Shown: positions 8,712 through 17,979 of the stretch, piece after piece
Numbering within the stretch: position 1 is the stretch's first letter
Layout of the letters: each line of letters starts with the position of its first letter
NCBI RefSeq assembly: GCF_010119225.1
Contig: NZ_WNKF01000017.1
Coordinates: forward strand, 45,390-109,389
DNA from: Cyclobacterium roseum
GTDB taxonomy: Bacteria > Bacteroidota > Bacteroidia > Cytophagales > Cyclobacteriaceae
Reading direction: 5' to 3'
DNA length: 64,000 nt
Made by a program: the position numbers and the translations under genes
Notes under the pieces: generated by a model
What the model was told of the DNA's origin: nothing
The model's database searches: none
Seen by the model: the letters and a program-made list of their open reading frames with translations, nothing else

Positions 8712-10301
8712 TTAAATGAAATCCTCTACTTTAATTTTGGTAAAAAAGTTGACTTCCCTGCTTTCAGCTCTCCCATCTTCTCCCTGATAACGGATCCGTT
8801 GCTTCCCACTCAGCAAGTAGTAATCATCATACCACCACAGCAATTGCAGGCTATTTTCTTTGGTATCGGCAATGCGTTCATTTTCATCGATTAATTCCAA
8901 TTCAAAGGACTCGTTTTCGATGACTACCTCGCCATCCTTTATCTGACTTAACATCAACATCTCCTCGTCCAAATACATGTAAAACAGGCTTCGTCCATCA
9001 AAACTGATTTCTCCATATTTCACCGGTCTGGTTTTGCTGTCGCTATCCAGATCCAGGCTGTTGTCCCAAACGATATTCCCCTCCTCATCAAATAAAATAA
9101 ACTGAGCCGCAAGGTATTTGTACTGATTACTTACCTGACTACTCCTGAATCGGGGATCCATCCAAAGGGGATTGTATAATCCCCCGTAGCCGCCCATCAT
9201 GGGATTCAAACGGTAAAAATTACTGGCATACATGCCATCTCTGGGGATGTAACGGGAAGAAGAGGAAATAAAATGGTCGTTGTAAACCAGGTAGTACCCG
9301 TCCGAGCTATTGATTTCCCGGGTGACTACCACGTTTCGTATGGGTATCTGTTTCCCACGATCCAGGTTTCTTTCTACCCTCCTGAGTTTGCGCTCCCTGG
9401 TTTTCTCCGGTAAGTAGTTGAAAAAGTTTTCAAAATCAGAAACGGTGTAAAATTTGTTTTCATATTCTCCAAATTCATTGATTTTCGTAAAATACAGTCC
9501 CTGATAGGCTTCCTTTTTCCGCAATCCGTAGGGTCCTATAAGTGCTTGTTTGTATTGATGAGAGGAAGTAAGTAATCCCTCCACAATTTCCATTGAGGGA
9601 TCTCCCAACTCGTCGATGGTAACTTCCCGTAGTTTGTTGCCATTGATGTCAAACGTAACAATAGAGACGATCTTTTTCTTGTAAAAATCCCGACTGCTAA
9701 TAACCACGTCAAACACATTTAACTCCGGGGCTTTTCTCATCTGTAAAATTTTCGCATCCTTTTCAAATAGCCCCGGTACGGTAATCACCTCTTCACTCAA
9801 TATATCGAAAATTTGAATAACCGGGCGGTAGTCATATTTCCCCATGAAAACCGCCTGTTTGTTAAAGACCAGAAAATCCTGCAATTCCATCTCCAGGATA
9901 CTATTCAGCTCTAACTCCTGCATCGTTTGGTTTTCCAAATTAATCTCAAAAATGGCTTTTTCAGAACCGTATTGGGAGCCTTTATTAAACAATACGTACA
10001 GAAAATCCCCGTCCAGGTCAAATCCTACCAGTTCATAATATCCCTCAAGCTTTATCTGCCTGGGCGAATCTGCCCTTAACTGAAAATCGCCCACCACATA
10101 CTGGAAAATATTTTTACCTCCATAAGTGGTTTCTGATTTCATTCGAAACGCCACCATTCCATTTTCCCTTGGCAACACAAAAAAATCGTCTTCCGACCAT
10201 CGGGTATCTACTTCCAAACGTTGGGTAAATTGTACCTGAGCCAACGTATAAGGACTCCAAGACAGGAAAACAAGGAAAATAACGAGAAAACGATTATTCA
10301 T
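8712..10301 (-). CDS. large secreted protein, unrecognised family
   Basis: A 529-residue protein with a clear signal peptide (MNNRFLVIFLVFLSWSPYTLAQ, cleavage near residue 21). I do not recognise the family. The mature protein is rich in aromatic and acidic residues and alternating short strands, with repeated phrases of the type 'FDxDGDFLYVLFN', 'FDINGNKLREV', 'FDEEGNIVWDN' and 'FDGRSLFYMYL'. That spacing would fit a beta-propeller-like or repeated beta-sheet fold, which is inference. A glycine/proline-rich segment near residues 365-390 interrupts it. No C-terminal sorting domain is obvious. It precedes pyrR on the same strand by 50 bases, but pyrR has its own promoter element. Confidence 0.75.
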   Translation of the reverse strand: MNNRFLVIFLVFLSWSPYTLAQVQFTQRLEVDTRWSEDDFFVLPRENGMVAFRMKSETTYGGKNIFQYVVGDFQLRADSPRQIKLEGYYELVGFDLDGDFLYVLFNKGSQYGSEKAIFEINLENQTMQELELNSILEMELQDFLVFNKQAVFMGKYDYRPVIQIFDILSEEVITVPGLFEKDAKILQMRKAPELNVFDVVISSRDFYKKKIVSIVTFDINGNKLREVTIDELGDPSMEIVEGLLTSSHQYKQALIGPYGLRKKEAYQGLYFTKINEFGEYENKFYTVSDFENFFNYLPEKTRERKLRRVERNLDRGKQIPIRNVVVTREINSSDGYYLVYNDHFISSSSRYIPRDGMYASNFYRLNPMMGGYGGLYNPLWMDPRFRSSQVSNQYKYLAAQFILFDEEGNIVWDNSLDLDSDSKTRPVKYGEISFDGRSLFYMYLDEEMLMLSQIKDGEVVIENESFELELIDENERIADTKENSLQLLWWYDDYYLLSGKQRIRYQGEDGRAESREVNFFTKIKVEDFI

Positions 10302-10626
10302 ATAAGTAGGTTTATGCTACATTTCTGCACGTTGGTGATTATTGATTTTCTAAGGATTCAATAACCTATTTATCCTGTTAAACACAAACCCATTCTTCTG
10401 AATTCACTATTATTGGTATTTTCCACTTTTCGGGTCAAACCGTTTCGTTAAACCTGTGAAAAGCCAATAAGGTTAGAATAGAAACGGGTTTATTGTGATT
10501 CTATCCATAAATAGTTGAAATCTCCTCCCTGGTGTTTTAAAATCCCTCTTAAGTTAAGACTATTGATTTTATTTTAAAACAAATATTGTGGACATTTGTA
10601 GAGATGCCATCAGAACTAACCAAGCT
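10302..10626. other. divergent intergenic region upstream of polX
   Basis: Sequence between two divergent genes. It is AT-rich with no RNA gene or long hairpin. A near-match to the -7 element (GACATTTG, 10591-10598) lies just upstream of the TTG chosen as the polX start and overlaps the first codons of the longer GTG-initiated reading frame. Confidence 0.4.
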
Positions 10627-12330
10627 TTGAATAACAAAGAAATCGTCAAAACGTTGCAGCTTACCATGCAGTTAATGGAACTGCATGAGGAGAACGCCTT
10701 CAAAATCAGGGGGTACCAATCTGCCATCACGGGAATTGAACGGGAAGGGGTATCCCTGGAAAAACTGAATCCAGCCCAGTTGCAGGAATTACCGGGAATT
10801 GGGAAAAGCATAGCCGAAGCGATCGTCCAAATCCGGGAAAGCGGAACGCATCCCTTTCTTGACGGGCTACTGGAAAAGACCCCACAGGGAATTCTCGAAC
10901 TTCTTAAAATAAAGGGCTTAGGGCCAAAAAAGATCAAAACCCTTTGGCAGGAATTGGAAATCACTTCTACCCATGAACTGATGGAGGCTTGCCAATCGGG
11001 CCAGGTGGCTAAAATCAAGGGATTTGGAGCAAAAACCCAAGAAAGCATCATTCAGAAACTGGAATTTAATGCAGCCAATAAGGGGAAGTGGCTGTATGCA
11101 GACATTGATGCAGAAGGAGCCTTGGTTATGGCTGCATTGAAAAAGGTGCTGGAAAATGAACCAGTAGCCGCAGTGGGGGCCTACGGTAAAATGGCTGAAA
11201 TCGTGGAGGAACTGACCTTTTTAATTGGAACCGACCGACCAAAAGATACCCTTAAAAAGATTGGTAAAATAGAGGAGCTGCACCGGGATGACCGTCTGTG
11301 CAGCCCGTTTCGCTGGCAGGGCGAATGGAAAGAAATGGGACTGAAGGCAATCCTGCTTTTGACCGAAAAAGATAAATTTATCCGAAAAAAACTCCTCCTG
11401 ACTTCCAGTCCCGCGCACTTGCTGCACCCGGTGGAAGGGAACAGTACCCTGGGAGAACATTTTTACCAAAAAACCTTTTCCTCAGAAGAGGAAGCCTACG
11501 CCAGTGCAGGATTGCCACACATTCCGGCAGACTTGCGAGAAGGAAACGGAGAATTGGAATGGGCTCAAGATCATTCCCTGGACGAATTAGTAACGCTAGA
11601 GGACTTAAAAGGTCCCCTCCACAACCATTCGACCTACAGTGATGGAAAGAATAAACTGGAAGATTTGGCAGTGTACTGCAAATCAGCCGGATACGAGTAC
11701 CTGGGGATCGCAGATCACAGCCGCTCTGCCTTTTATGCCAATGGGCTGGACGAGGACCGGATCCGAATTCAGCATGAAGAAATAGACCGCCTGAACGCCA
11801 ATCTCGCTCCCTTTCGAATTTTTAAAGGCATCGAAAGTGACATCCTCCCAGATGGCAGCCTGGATTACTCCGCAGACGTACTGTCCAGCTTTGATTACAT
11901 CGTAGCTTCCATCCATTCCGGTTTAAGTATGGACTCCAAAAAGGCCACCGAGCGATTGATTAGGGCTATTCAAAATCCTCACACCACCATTCTGGGCCAC
12001 CCTACCGGAAGATTGCTTCTTCGAAGAGAAGGCTACCCAATTGATCATCGGGCAGTCATCGATGCTTGTGCACACTACCAGGTAGTCATCGAGATCAACG
12101 CCAATCCCTGGCGCCTTGACCTGGATTGGCGTTGGGTCAGGTATGCGATGGAGCAGGGAGTGACGCTGAGTATTAATCCGGATGCGCATGAAAATGAGGG
12201 AATCAACGACATGAAATACGGGGTAATCGTAGGAAGAAAGGGCGGTTTAACCAAAGACATGACCCTTAATACCCAATCAGTGGAAGAACTGACCCACTTT
12301 TTCGAAGCGCGCAAAAAAAATAAATTATGA
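10627..12330 (+). CDS. polX: PolX-like protein: degenerate polymerase X domain with intact PHP domain
   Basis: About 567 residues. Helix-hairpin-helix motifs (LQELPGIGKSIAEAI, IKGLGPKKIKTLW) mark the N-terminal DNA-binding part of family X polymerases. In the palm, the usual GSxRR...DxD is replaced by GAYGK at 184-188 and ELT at 195-197, so the catalytic aspartates appear lost. The C-terminal PHP domain keeps its metal ligands: H332/H334 (HNHSTYSDG), IADHS, GIESD, SIHSG, GHPTG and PDAH. It is therefore probably a PHP nuclease or phosphatase acting on DNA rather than a polymerase. Start: TTG at 10627 gives the family-like N-terminus NNKEIVK; the frame also opens at GTG 10588. The downstream gene overlaps its stop by four bases. 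Confidence 0.88.
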   Translation: MNNKEIVKTLQLTMQLMELHEENAFKIRGYQSAITGIEREGVSLEKLNPAQLQELPGIGKSIAEAIVQIRESGTHPFLDGLLEKTPQGILELLKIKGLGPKKIKTLWQELEITSTHELMEACQSGQVAKIKGFGAKTQESIIQKLEFNAANKGKWLYADIDAEGALVMAALKKVLENEPVAAVGAYGKMAEIVEELTFLIGTDRPKDTLKKIGKIEELHRDDRLCSPFRWQGEWKEMGLKAILLLTEKDKFIRKKLLLTSSPAHLLHPVEGNSTLGEHFYQKTFSSEEEAYASAGLPHIPADLREGNGELEWAQDHSLDELVTLEDLKGPLHNHSTYSDGKNKLEDLAVYCKSAGYEYLGIADHSRSAFYANGLDEDRIRIQHEEIDRLNANLAPFRIFKGIESDILPDGSLDYSADVLSSFDYIVASIHSGLSMDSKKATERLIRAIQNPHTTILGHPTGRLLLRREGYPIDHRAVIDACAHYQVVIEINANPWRLDLDWRWVRYAMEQGVTLSINPDAHENEGINDMKYGVIVGRKGGLTKDMTLNTQSVEELTHFFEARKKNKL

Positions 12331-12614
12331 AAGGACCCACAAACAAGGCGGAAACGTATTTGACCCGCTCCTTTTTAGCCGGATTGGCCGGCATTCTTTT
12401 TTGTATGGTACCATTGGTACTTCTTGCCTGGCAATTACCCGGAACCGCCTATGGCAGTTATTTTACGGGGATTGGATTGGCCTTTCAGCTTTTAGGAATC
12501 AGCCTGTCAGTATTGGTCCTGAGAGCGAGAAATCTGGATCCAGCTCAAAAGGAAAAAGCAAAAAAAATGGTTTTGGTTCTGGGCGTGGCCTTTTTATTTT
12601 TCGTTTTGGTTTGA
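12327..12614 (+). CDS. small membrane protein
   Basis: A 95-residue protein with three probable transmembrane segments (about 17-36, 44-64 and 80-95) and a short charged loop between the last two (NLDPAQKEKAKK). No family is recognised. Its ATG overlaps the polX stop (ATGA), so it is translationally coupled to polX. That tight linkage is the only functional hint. Confidence 0.65.
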   Translation: MKGPTNKAETYLTRSFLAGLAGILFCMVPLVLLAWQLPGTAYGSYFTGIGLAFQLLGISLSVLVLRARNLDPAQKEKAKKMVLVLGVAFLFFVLV

Positions 12615-12801
12615 TCGTGGTTTTAGCATAGCCATCAGCTTTATCCGAGAGAATTTCTATAATCCAAATCCAATTGGGCGGTTTGGAAATTTATATTTCC
12701 GCCTCGGCGGGAAGACCATTTTATCATAAAATTCTTGCGGTAATTCGCTCAAAATCATACCTTGAACCACTGAGAAATGTATTCCAGCCAAATAACCTAA
12801 C

Positions 12802-13743
12802 ATGCAAAGAAGAACATCCATCAAAAAAATCCTTTGGGCGGCCGGATCCGGTTTGATCTTGCCTGGAGTTAATACCAATGCGTTCTCCCAGCCTTACTCC
12901 AACATGCGGGCACCGGCTCCGTTTTACCTGTTCACCAAAGTGCTTCAATGGCTGCCCCTCCGCGAGCTGCCGGATACTGTGAAGACTCTGGGATTTGAGG
13001 GAATAGACCTTCCGGTTAGAAAAAACGGTTTTTTTGATAAAGATGAATTATCAAAAAAATTACCGGCTATTGTCGCCGCAAGTGAGCGACTGGGGCTGAA
13101 TCGGCCAGTCCTCACCACCGACATGAATGTCGGACAAATGGGCCAAATGGATGAGTTTCTACGGATACTGGCTGGAGAGGGAATAAAGGATTACCGGATG
13201 GGGTACCTCTCATTTGCCTCAAAAAATATTGTAGGGGAGCTTAAAAAACTTAACGGAGAAATGAGACGCTTAGCAGAACTCCATGCCAAACATGGTGTAA
13301 CCGGACACTACCAAAACCACGCCGGGAAAAGAATCGGAGGGTCGGTATGGGAAATTTACCACCTGTTGGAGGGCATTGATCCGGATCATATCGGGGTACA
13401 GTTTGACTTGAGGCATTCCCAGGTAGAGGGCTACCAGTCCTACGAAAACATCTTTCACCTGATTAGTGATCAAATCAGAAGCTTTGACCTCAAAGACTTT
13501 GTTTGGGGCAATCCATCCAACAAAAAGGATCAGCCCATAAATGTACCGTTGGGTGACGGAAACGTAAACTTCCAGCTACTGCTGGAACACGAAGGGTTTA
13601 CGGGAAGTCTGCCCAAAATACTCCATGTGGAATACGACCTGGGCGGGGCAGAGCATGGCGACTCCTCCCCTACAATGGATAAAAAGGAAATTTTAGCTGC
13701 CATAGAAAAGGATGTAATGACCTACCGGCAAATGATGTCCTGA
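12802..13743 (+). CDS. Tat-exported sugar phosphate isomerase/epimerase-like TIM-barrel protein
   Basis: A 313-residue protein. The N-terminus MQRRTSIKKILWAAGSG is a twin-arginine signal, so it is probably folded in the cytoplasm and exported. The rest follows the xylose-isomerase-like TIM-barrel (AP endonuclease 2) pattern: ELPDTVKTLGFEGIDLPVR near the start, GHYQNHAG in the centre, VQFDLRHSQ, and HVEYDLGG near the C-terminus, supplying His/Glu/Asp candidates for a metal site. Such proteins in Bacteroidota usually act on sugars; the substrate is unknown. It ends directly against the stop of the convergent DUF4202 gene, with no base between. Confidence 0.85.
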   Translation: MQRRTSIKKILWAAGSGLILPGVNTNAFSQPYSNMRAPAPFYLFTKVLQWLPLRELPDTVKTLGFEGIDLPVRKNGFFDKDELSKKLPAIVAASERLGLNRPVLTTDMNVGQMGQMDEFLRILAGEGIKDYRMGYLSFASKNIVGELKKLNGEMRRLAELHAKHGVTGHYQNHAGKRIGGSVWEIYHLLEGIDPDHIGVQFDLRHSQVEGYQSYENIFHLISDQIRSFDLKDFVWGNPSNKKDQPINVPLGDGNVNFQLLLEHEGFTGSLPKILHVEYDLGGAEHGDSSPTMDKKEILAAIEKDVMTYRQMMS

Positions 13744-14352
13744 TTAGGCTTCATCTGCCAGGGCTTTTGACAGTACCTTACTGGCAGCAGCGGAGTGGTT
13801 CAGGGTTAGGGCTTTTTGCCTTCCTTTTTCAGACATTTTATTCCAGGTTTTCTGAATAATGGCGATCAGTTTGGATTCTTCATGCTGGTGTTTTTGGTGA
13901 AATGCTTCAAAGTAATATTTCAAAAACACCAGGCAGATCACATCCTCCAGTGCCTGAACCCCAGGATCCGTTTTCAGCCTCCTTTTATTGAGAAAGTCAT
14001 CTACTTTACGAATTTCCTCCTGGGAATAACCGTTTGCTAGCATGATTTCACCTGCCATTTTTCCGTGAAATTGCTTGAGTTTGGTTCGCCAAAGCAGGTA
14101 ACCTTTTCTATCCATGGGGTAGTTCTCTCTGGGAATCGACCAACGGCTAATATGTTGACATCGGGCAGCCACTCGCAAGCTTTCCTCGGCATCCGGATAG
14201 GTTTCCATCAACATCTCGGACATGCGTATGCCGTAAATTAATTCTTTGGCAATGGATTTGCCGTTTACCATTTCCTGATTTGGATCCTGTGCATTGACGG
14301 CATCTATATCTTTGATGGTGTTTTTAAACCGGGATTCGTTGGATTCACTCAT
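13744..14352 (-). CDS. DUF4202 domain protein
   Basis: A 202-residue cytoplasmic protein matching the DUF4202 family from its opening (FKNTIKDIDAVNAQDPNQE) through GIRMSEMLMETYP, RCQHISRWSIPRENYPMDR and LEDVICLVFLKYYFE. The His and Asp residues in these blocks resemble an HD-like helical arrangement, but no enzymatic activity is known to me. Convergent with and abutting the Tat-exported TIM-barrel gene; divergent from carB. Confidence 0.85.
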   Translation of the reverse strand: MSESNESRFKNTIKDIDAVNAQDPNQEMVNGKSIAKELIYGIRMSEMLMETYPDAEESLRVAARCQHISRWSIPRENYPMDRKGYLLWRTKLKQFHGKMAGEIMLANGYSQEEIRKVDDFLNKRRLKTDPGVQALEDVICLVFLKYYFEAFHQKHQHEESKLIAIIQKTWNKMSEKGRQKALTLNHSAAASKVLSKALADEA

Positions 14353-14563
14353 AGTTTACTAGTAATTGGAGAAATAAATGTACAAACAAGCAATGCATTT
14401 CACAACAGTCCCTTGCAATTCACGGGTTGGCAACCTTGGTAGGGTCACTATAAAAAGAAAAGCCATTTGATTTAGTAAAGGCCTAAACGGTATTTCGCAA
14501 AGTGAAGCGATATAAGTTTATGAAACGGGCGGGGGTTTTCCGTGCATCTTTAATAAATTTGTT

Positions 14564-14571
14564 TAATTTTG
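14564..14571 (+). promoter_or_regulatory. -7 promoter element for carB
   Basis: TAATTTTG followed by C matches TAnnTTTG, 43 bases before the carB ATG. No clear TTG is seen at the expected -33 spacing. Confidence 0.45.
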
Positions 14572-14614
14572 CACCAATTTAGCCAAAAGTAAAGCACTTC
14601 TAAAACCATCAAGC

Positions 14615-17434
14615 ATGCCAAAAGACAGTAGCATCAAACATGTCCTCATCATCGGAAGCGGGCCCATCATCATTGGTCAGGCCTGTGAATTTGATTACGC
14701 CGGCTCCCAGGCAGCCCGTTCCCTCCGGGAAGAAGGAATCAAAGTAACCCTTATCAATTCCAATCCGGCCACTATAATGACCGATCCGGTGACGGCTGAC
14801 AATGTTTACTTGTTGCCTTTGGAGAAAAAATCCATCGTTCAGATTTTAAAAGAGCACCCGGATATTGATTGTGTATTACCGACCATGGGCGGACAGACAG
14901 CACTTAATCTTGCCATAGATTGTGACAAGGCGGGGATCTGGCAAAAGTTCGGCACAAAAATGATCGGCGTAGACATAGATGCCATTGAAACTGCCGAAAA
15001 CAGGGAAAAATTCAAGGCATTGATGGAAAAGTTGAACGTGGACGTTTGCATTGGGCGAACGGCTACTTCCTTTCTTCAGGGAAAAGAAATTGCCCAGGAA
15101 ATCGGTTTTCCCCTGGTCATCCGACCTTCCTATACACTGGGAGGCACCGGAGGAGGTTTTGTAGACGGACCGGAAAGTTTTGAAAAAGCACTAAGCGCTG
15201 GCTTGCAAGCCTCCCCTACCCACGAGGTACTGATAGAGCAAAGTATTCTTGGATGGAAAGAGTACGAGCTGGAAGTATTGCGAGATAATATTGGCAATAT
15301 GGTGGTCATTTGCTCTATTGAGAACTTTGACCCCATGGGTGTACATACCGGAGATTCGATCACTGTGGCCCCCGCCATGACGCTGCCGGATACCGTGTAT
15401 CAGGAAATGAGAAACAAGGCTATTCGCATGATGGACGGCATTGGTAATTTTGCCGGAGGATGCAACGTGCAATTTGCAGTAAGTCCGGATAACCAAACCA
15501 TCATTGGTGTGGAAATCAATCCCCGGGTATCCAGATCCTCCGCACTGGCGTCAAAGGCTACGGGATACCCCATTGCTAAAGTAGCAGCCAAACTCTCCAT
15601 AGGCTACAATCTGGACGAATTGAAAAATTCGATCACTGGAAATACCTCCGCCTTTTTTGAGCCAGCCATCGATTACGTAATCGTGAAGATTCCAAGATGG
15701 AATTTTGATAAATTTAAAGGATCTGACAGGAAACTGGGGCTTTCGATGAAAGCCGTCGGGGAAGTGATGGGAATCGGCCGTAACTTTCAGGAAGCGCTTC
15801 AAAAAGCTTGTCAATCGCTAGAAATCAAAAGAAATGGGCTTGGAGCCGACGGTAAAGAACTAAAAAATCAGGAAGAAATATTATATAGCCTGGCCAACCC
15901 AAGCTGGAACAGGTTATTTCACATTTACGATGCCTTTAAACTTGGGATTTCCTTCCGGACCATCCAAGATCTGACCAAAATTGACAAATGGTTTTTGAAG
16001 CAAATTGAAGAGTTGGTGCATTTGGACATCACGCTGGGAAAAGAGACCCTGCAGACCATCGATGCCGAACTCATGAAAAAAGCAAAGCATAAGGGGTATG
16101 CAGACAGGCAAATAGCCCATTTACTGGGGTGTCTGGAAAGTGAGGTCTTCAACAAAAGAAGGGATGAAATGGGTATTCGCCGGGTATTCAAACTGGTAGA
16201 TACCTGCGCTGCCGAATTTGAAGCCCAAACTCCCTATTTCTATTCCAGCTTCGGTGAGGAAAACGAATCTGAGGTTTCAGATAAGAAGAAGGTAGTCGTC
16301 CTGGGTTCAGGACCCAACCGGGTAGGGCAGGGAATCGAGTTCGACTACTCCTGTGTTCACGGCGTGCTGGCAGCCAAAGAATGTGGCTATGAAACCATCA
16401 TGATTAACTGCAACCCGGAAACCGTTTCCACGGACTTTGACATTGCGGATAAGCTTTACTTCGAGCCGGTATTTTGGGAACATATTTATGAGATCATTCT
16501 CCATGAAAACCCCATTGGTGTAATTGTGCAATTGGGAGGACAAACGGCGCTAAAATTGGCCGAAAAGCTGGATAAATACAACATACCCATTCTGGGTACC
16601 AGTTTCCGGGCGCTTGACCTGGCAGAAGATCGAGGACAATTTTCGACTTTACTCAAAGAAAACGGAGTTCCTTACCCCGAATTTGGCACCATTCACAGTA
16701 CCGATGAGGCACTGGAGCTGTGCAAAACATTAGGGTTTCCCCTATTGGTAAGGCCTTCTTACGTGCTGGGTGGCCAGGGAATGAAGATCGTCATCAATGA
16801 AAAAGAGCTGGAACAGCATGTAGTAAACGTGCTGCGGGACATTCCCAATAATGAAATACTGCTCGATCATTTTCTGGAAGGAGCCATTGAGGCCGAAGCT
16901 GACGCTATCTGCGACGGAGAAAATGTGTATATCATCGGTATCATGCAACATATAGAGCCGGCGGGGATCCATTCCGGCGACTCGTATGCCGTACTGCCTC
17001 CCTATAACCTCGGGGACCTGGTCATCCGGCAAATTGAAACCTTTACCGAAAAAATTGCTTTGGCGCTGGAAACCAAAGGCCTGATTAATATTCAGTTTGC
17101 CATAAAAAACGATAAAGTTTACGTAATCGAAGCAAATCCCAGGGCATCCCGTACGGTTCCCTTTATCTGCAAAGCCTATAAGGAGCCCTACGTTAATTTT
17201 GCTACTAAGGTGATGCTTGGCGAAAAGAAAGTGACGGACTTCAATTTTGCCCCCATCAAAAAAGGGTATGCCATCAAAGAACCGGTTTTTTCATTTCATA
17301 AATTCCCAAATGTCAACAAGGAACTGGGACCTGAAATGAAATCAACGGGTGAAGCCATTTATTTTATCGAGGATCTGATGGATGATTATTTTCTTAAAAT
17401 CTATGCTGAGAGAAACCTTTACCTGAGCAGGTAA
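14615..17434 (+). CDS. carB: carbamoyl phosphate synthase large subunit lacking the allosteric domain
   Basis: Makes carbamoyl phosphate from ammonia (supplied by CarA), bicarbonate and two ATP, feeding pyrimidines and arginine. Two homologous ATP-grasp halves are visible. The first begins HVLIIGSGPIIIGQACEFDYAG and has RPSYTLGGTGGG. The second begins VVVLGSGPNRVGQGIEFDYSC and has RPSYVLGGQGM and EANPRASRTVPF. The protein is 939 residues and stops at the end of the second synthetase half, whereas the Escherichia coli enzyme is about 1073 residues with a C-terminal MGS-like domain that binds UMP, IMP and ornithine. That domain is absent, so regulation must differ. carA is not in the window. 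A -7 element precedes it and a strong terminator follows. Confidence 0.97.
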   Translation: MPKDSSIKHVLIIGSGPIIIGQACEFDYAGSQAARSLREEGIKVTLINSNPATIMTDPVTADNVYLLPLEKKSIVQILKEHPDIDCVLPTMGGQTALNLAIDCDKAGIWQKFGTKMIGVDIDAIETAENREKFKALMEKLNVDVCIGRTATSFLQGKEIAQEIGFPLVIRPSYTLGGTGGGFVDGPESFEKALSAGLQASPTHEVLIEQSILGWKEYELEVLRDNIGNMVVICSIENFDPMGVHTGDSITVAPAMTLPDTVYQEMRNKAIRMMDGIGNFAGGCNVQFAVSPDNQTIIGVEINPRVSRSSALASKATGYPIAKVAAKLSIGYNLDELKNSITGNTSAFFEPAIDYVIVKIPRWNFDKFKGSDRKLGLSMKAVGEVMGIGRNFQEALQKACQSLEIKRNGLGADGKELKNQEEILYSLANPSWNRLFHIYDAFKLGISFRTIQDLTKIDKWFLKQIEELVHLDITLGKETLQTIDAELMKKAKHKGYADRQIAHLLGCLESEVFNKRRDEMGIRRVFKLVDTCAAEFEAQTPYFYSSFGEENESEVSDKKKVVVLGSGPNRVGQGIEFDYSCVHGVLAAKECGYETIMINCNPETVSTDFDIADKLYFEPVFWEHIYEIILHENPIGVIVQLGGQTALKLAEKLDKYNIPILGTSFRALDLAEDRGQFSTLLKENGVPYPEFGTIHSTDEALELCKTLGFPLLVRPSYVLGGQGMKIVINEKELEQHVVNVLRDIPNNEILLDHFLEGAIEAEADAICDGENVYIIGIMQHIEPAGIHSGDSYAVLPPYNLGDLVIRQIETFTEKIALALETKGLINIQFAIKNDKVYVIEANPRASRTVPFICKAYKEPYVNFATKVMLGEKKVTDFNFAPIKKGYAIKEPVFSFHKFPNVNKELGPEMKSTGEAIYFIEDLMDDYFLKIYAERNLYLSR

Positions 17435-17454
17435 TATTCGGAACGCATCTAAAT

Positions 17455-17488
17455 CCCGGCCTTCTTACCCGAGGCCGGGCTATTTTTT
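17455..17488 (+). terminator. intrinsic terminator after carB
   Basis: Perfect eight-bp GC-rich stem (17455-17462 with 17472-17479), nine-base loop, followed by TATTTTTTAT. Confidence 0.85.
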
Positions 17489-17630
17489 ATTAGGCTCGGG
17501 AGAAAACCAAATTGGTTTTTCTATAATTTTTCTTTTAATATTGAATGGTGAAATGATAATTTCCGTTAGGAGATTAAGGGGATGGCGTATCGGTCCCTTT
17601 TCAATCACTGGATTTTCAAAATTGGTTACC

Positions 17631-17885
17631 ATGATTTTAAAGATAATTATATTCTTCATCGCACTGGGTTGGATATTTTCAAGTCTGCTTCGTTACTTCC
17701 TGAATAGCAAACTAAAAAAGTTTGCCGATCAGGTTCAGGCTGCTCAACGGGAAGAAGCTAGAAAAAAAAATAAACCGAAGGACGGAAACGTAAACGTGGA
17801 TTTCATGCCTGGGGACCGGAAAAAGGGATCCTCCGGGAACATTTCCGGTGGCGACTACATCGATTACGAGGAGGTAAAAGATTAA
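17631..17885 (+). CDS. DUF4834 family small membrane protein
   Basis: An 84-residue protein with one N-terminal transmembrane segment (ILKIIIFFIALGWIFSSLL) followed by a basic helix (KLKKFADQVQAAQREEARKK) and an acidic C-terminus (DYIDYEEVKD). This pattern is typical of the DUF4834 proteins of Bacteroidota, whose function is unknown. The start is placed at ATG 17631 because the 30 upstream in-frame residues are not hydrophobic and disrupt the family pattern. Confidence 0.75.
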   Translation: MILKIIIFFIALGWIFSSLLRYFLNSKLKKFADQVQAAQREEARKKNKPKDGNVNVDFMPGDRKKGSSGNISGGDYIDYEEVKD

Positions 17886-17979
17886 TAATAGAGGTACATT
17901 TTTTAAACTTATTCCAATCCGCAAAAAGAATTTCTACTTTATTCCCAATTCCCCTATTTTTTAATAATTTTGGATAGGA

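Noticed and set aside
12670..12715. Inverted GGAAAT/ATTTCC and GGCGG/CCGCC pieces between the small membrane protein and the Tat-exported protein
   Set aside because: The arms are bulged and no T run follows; no convincing structure.
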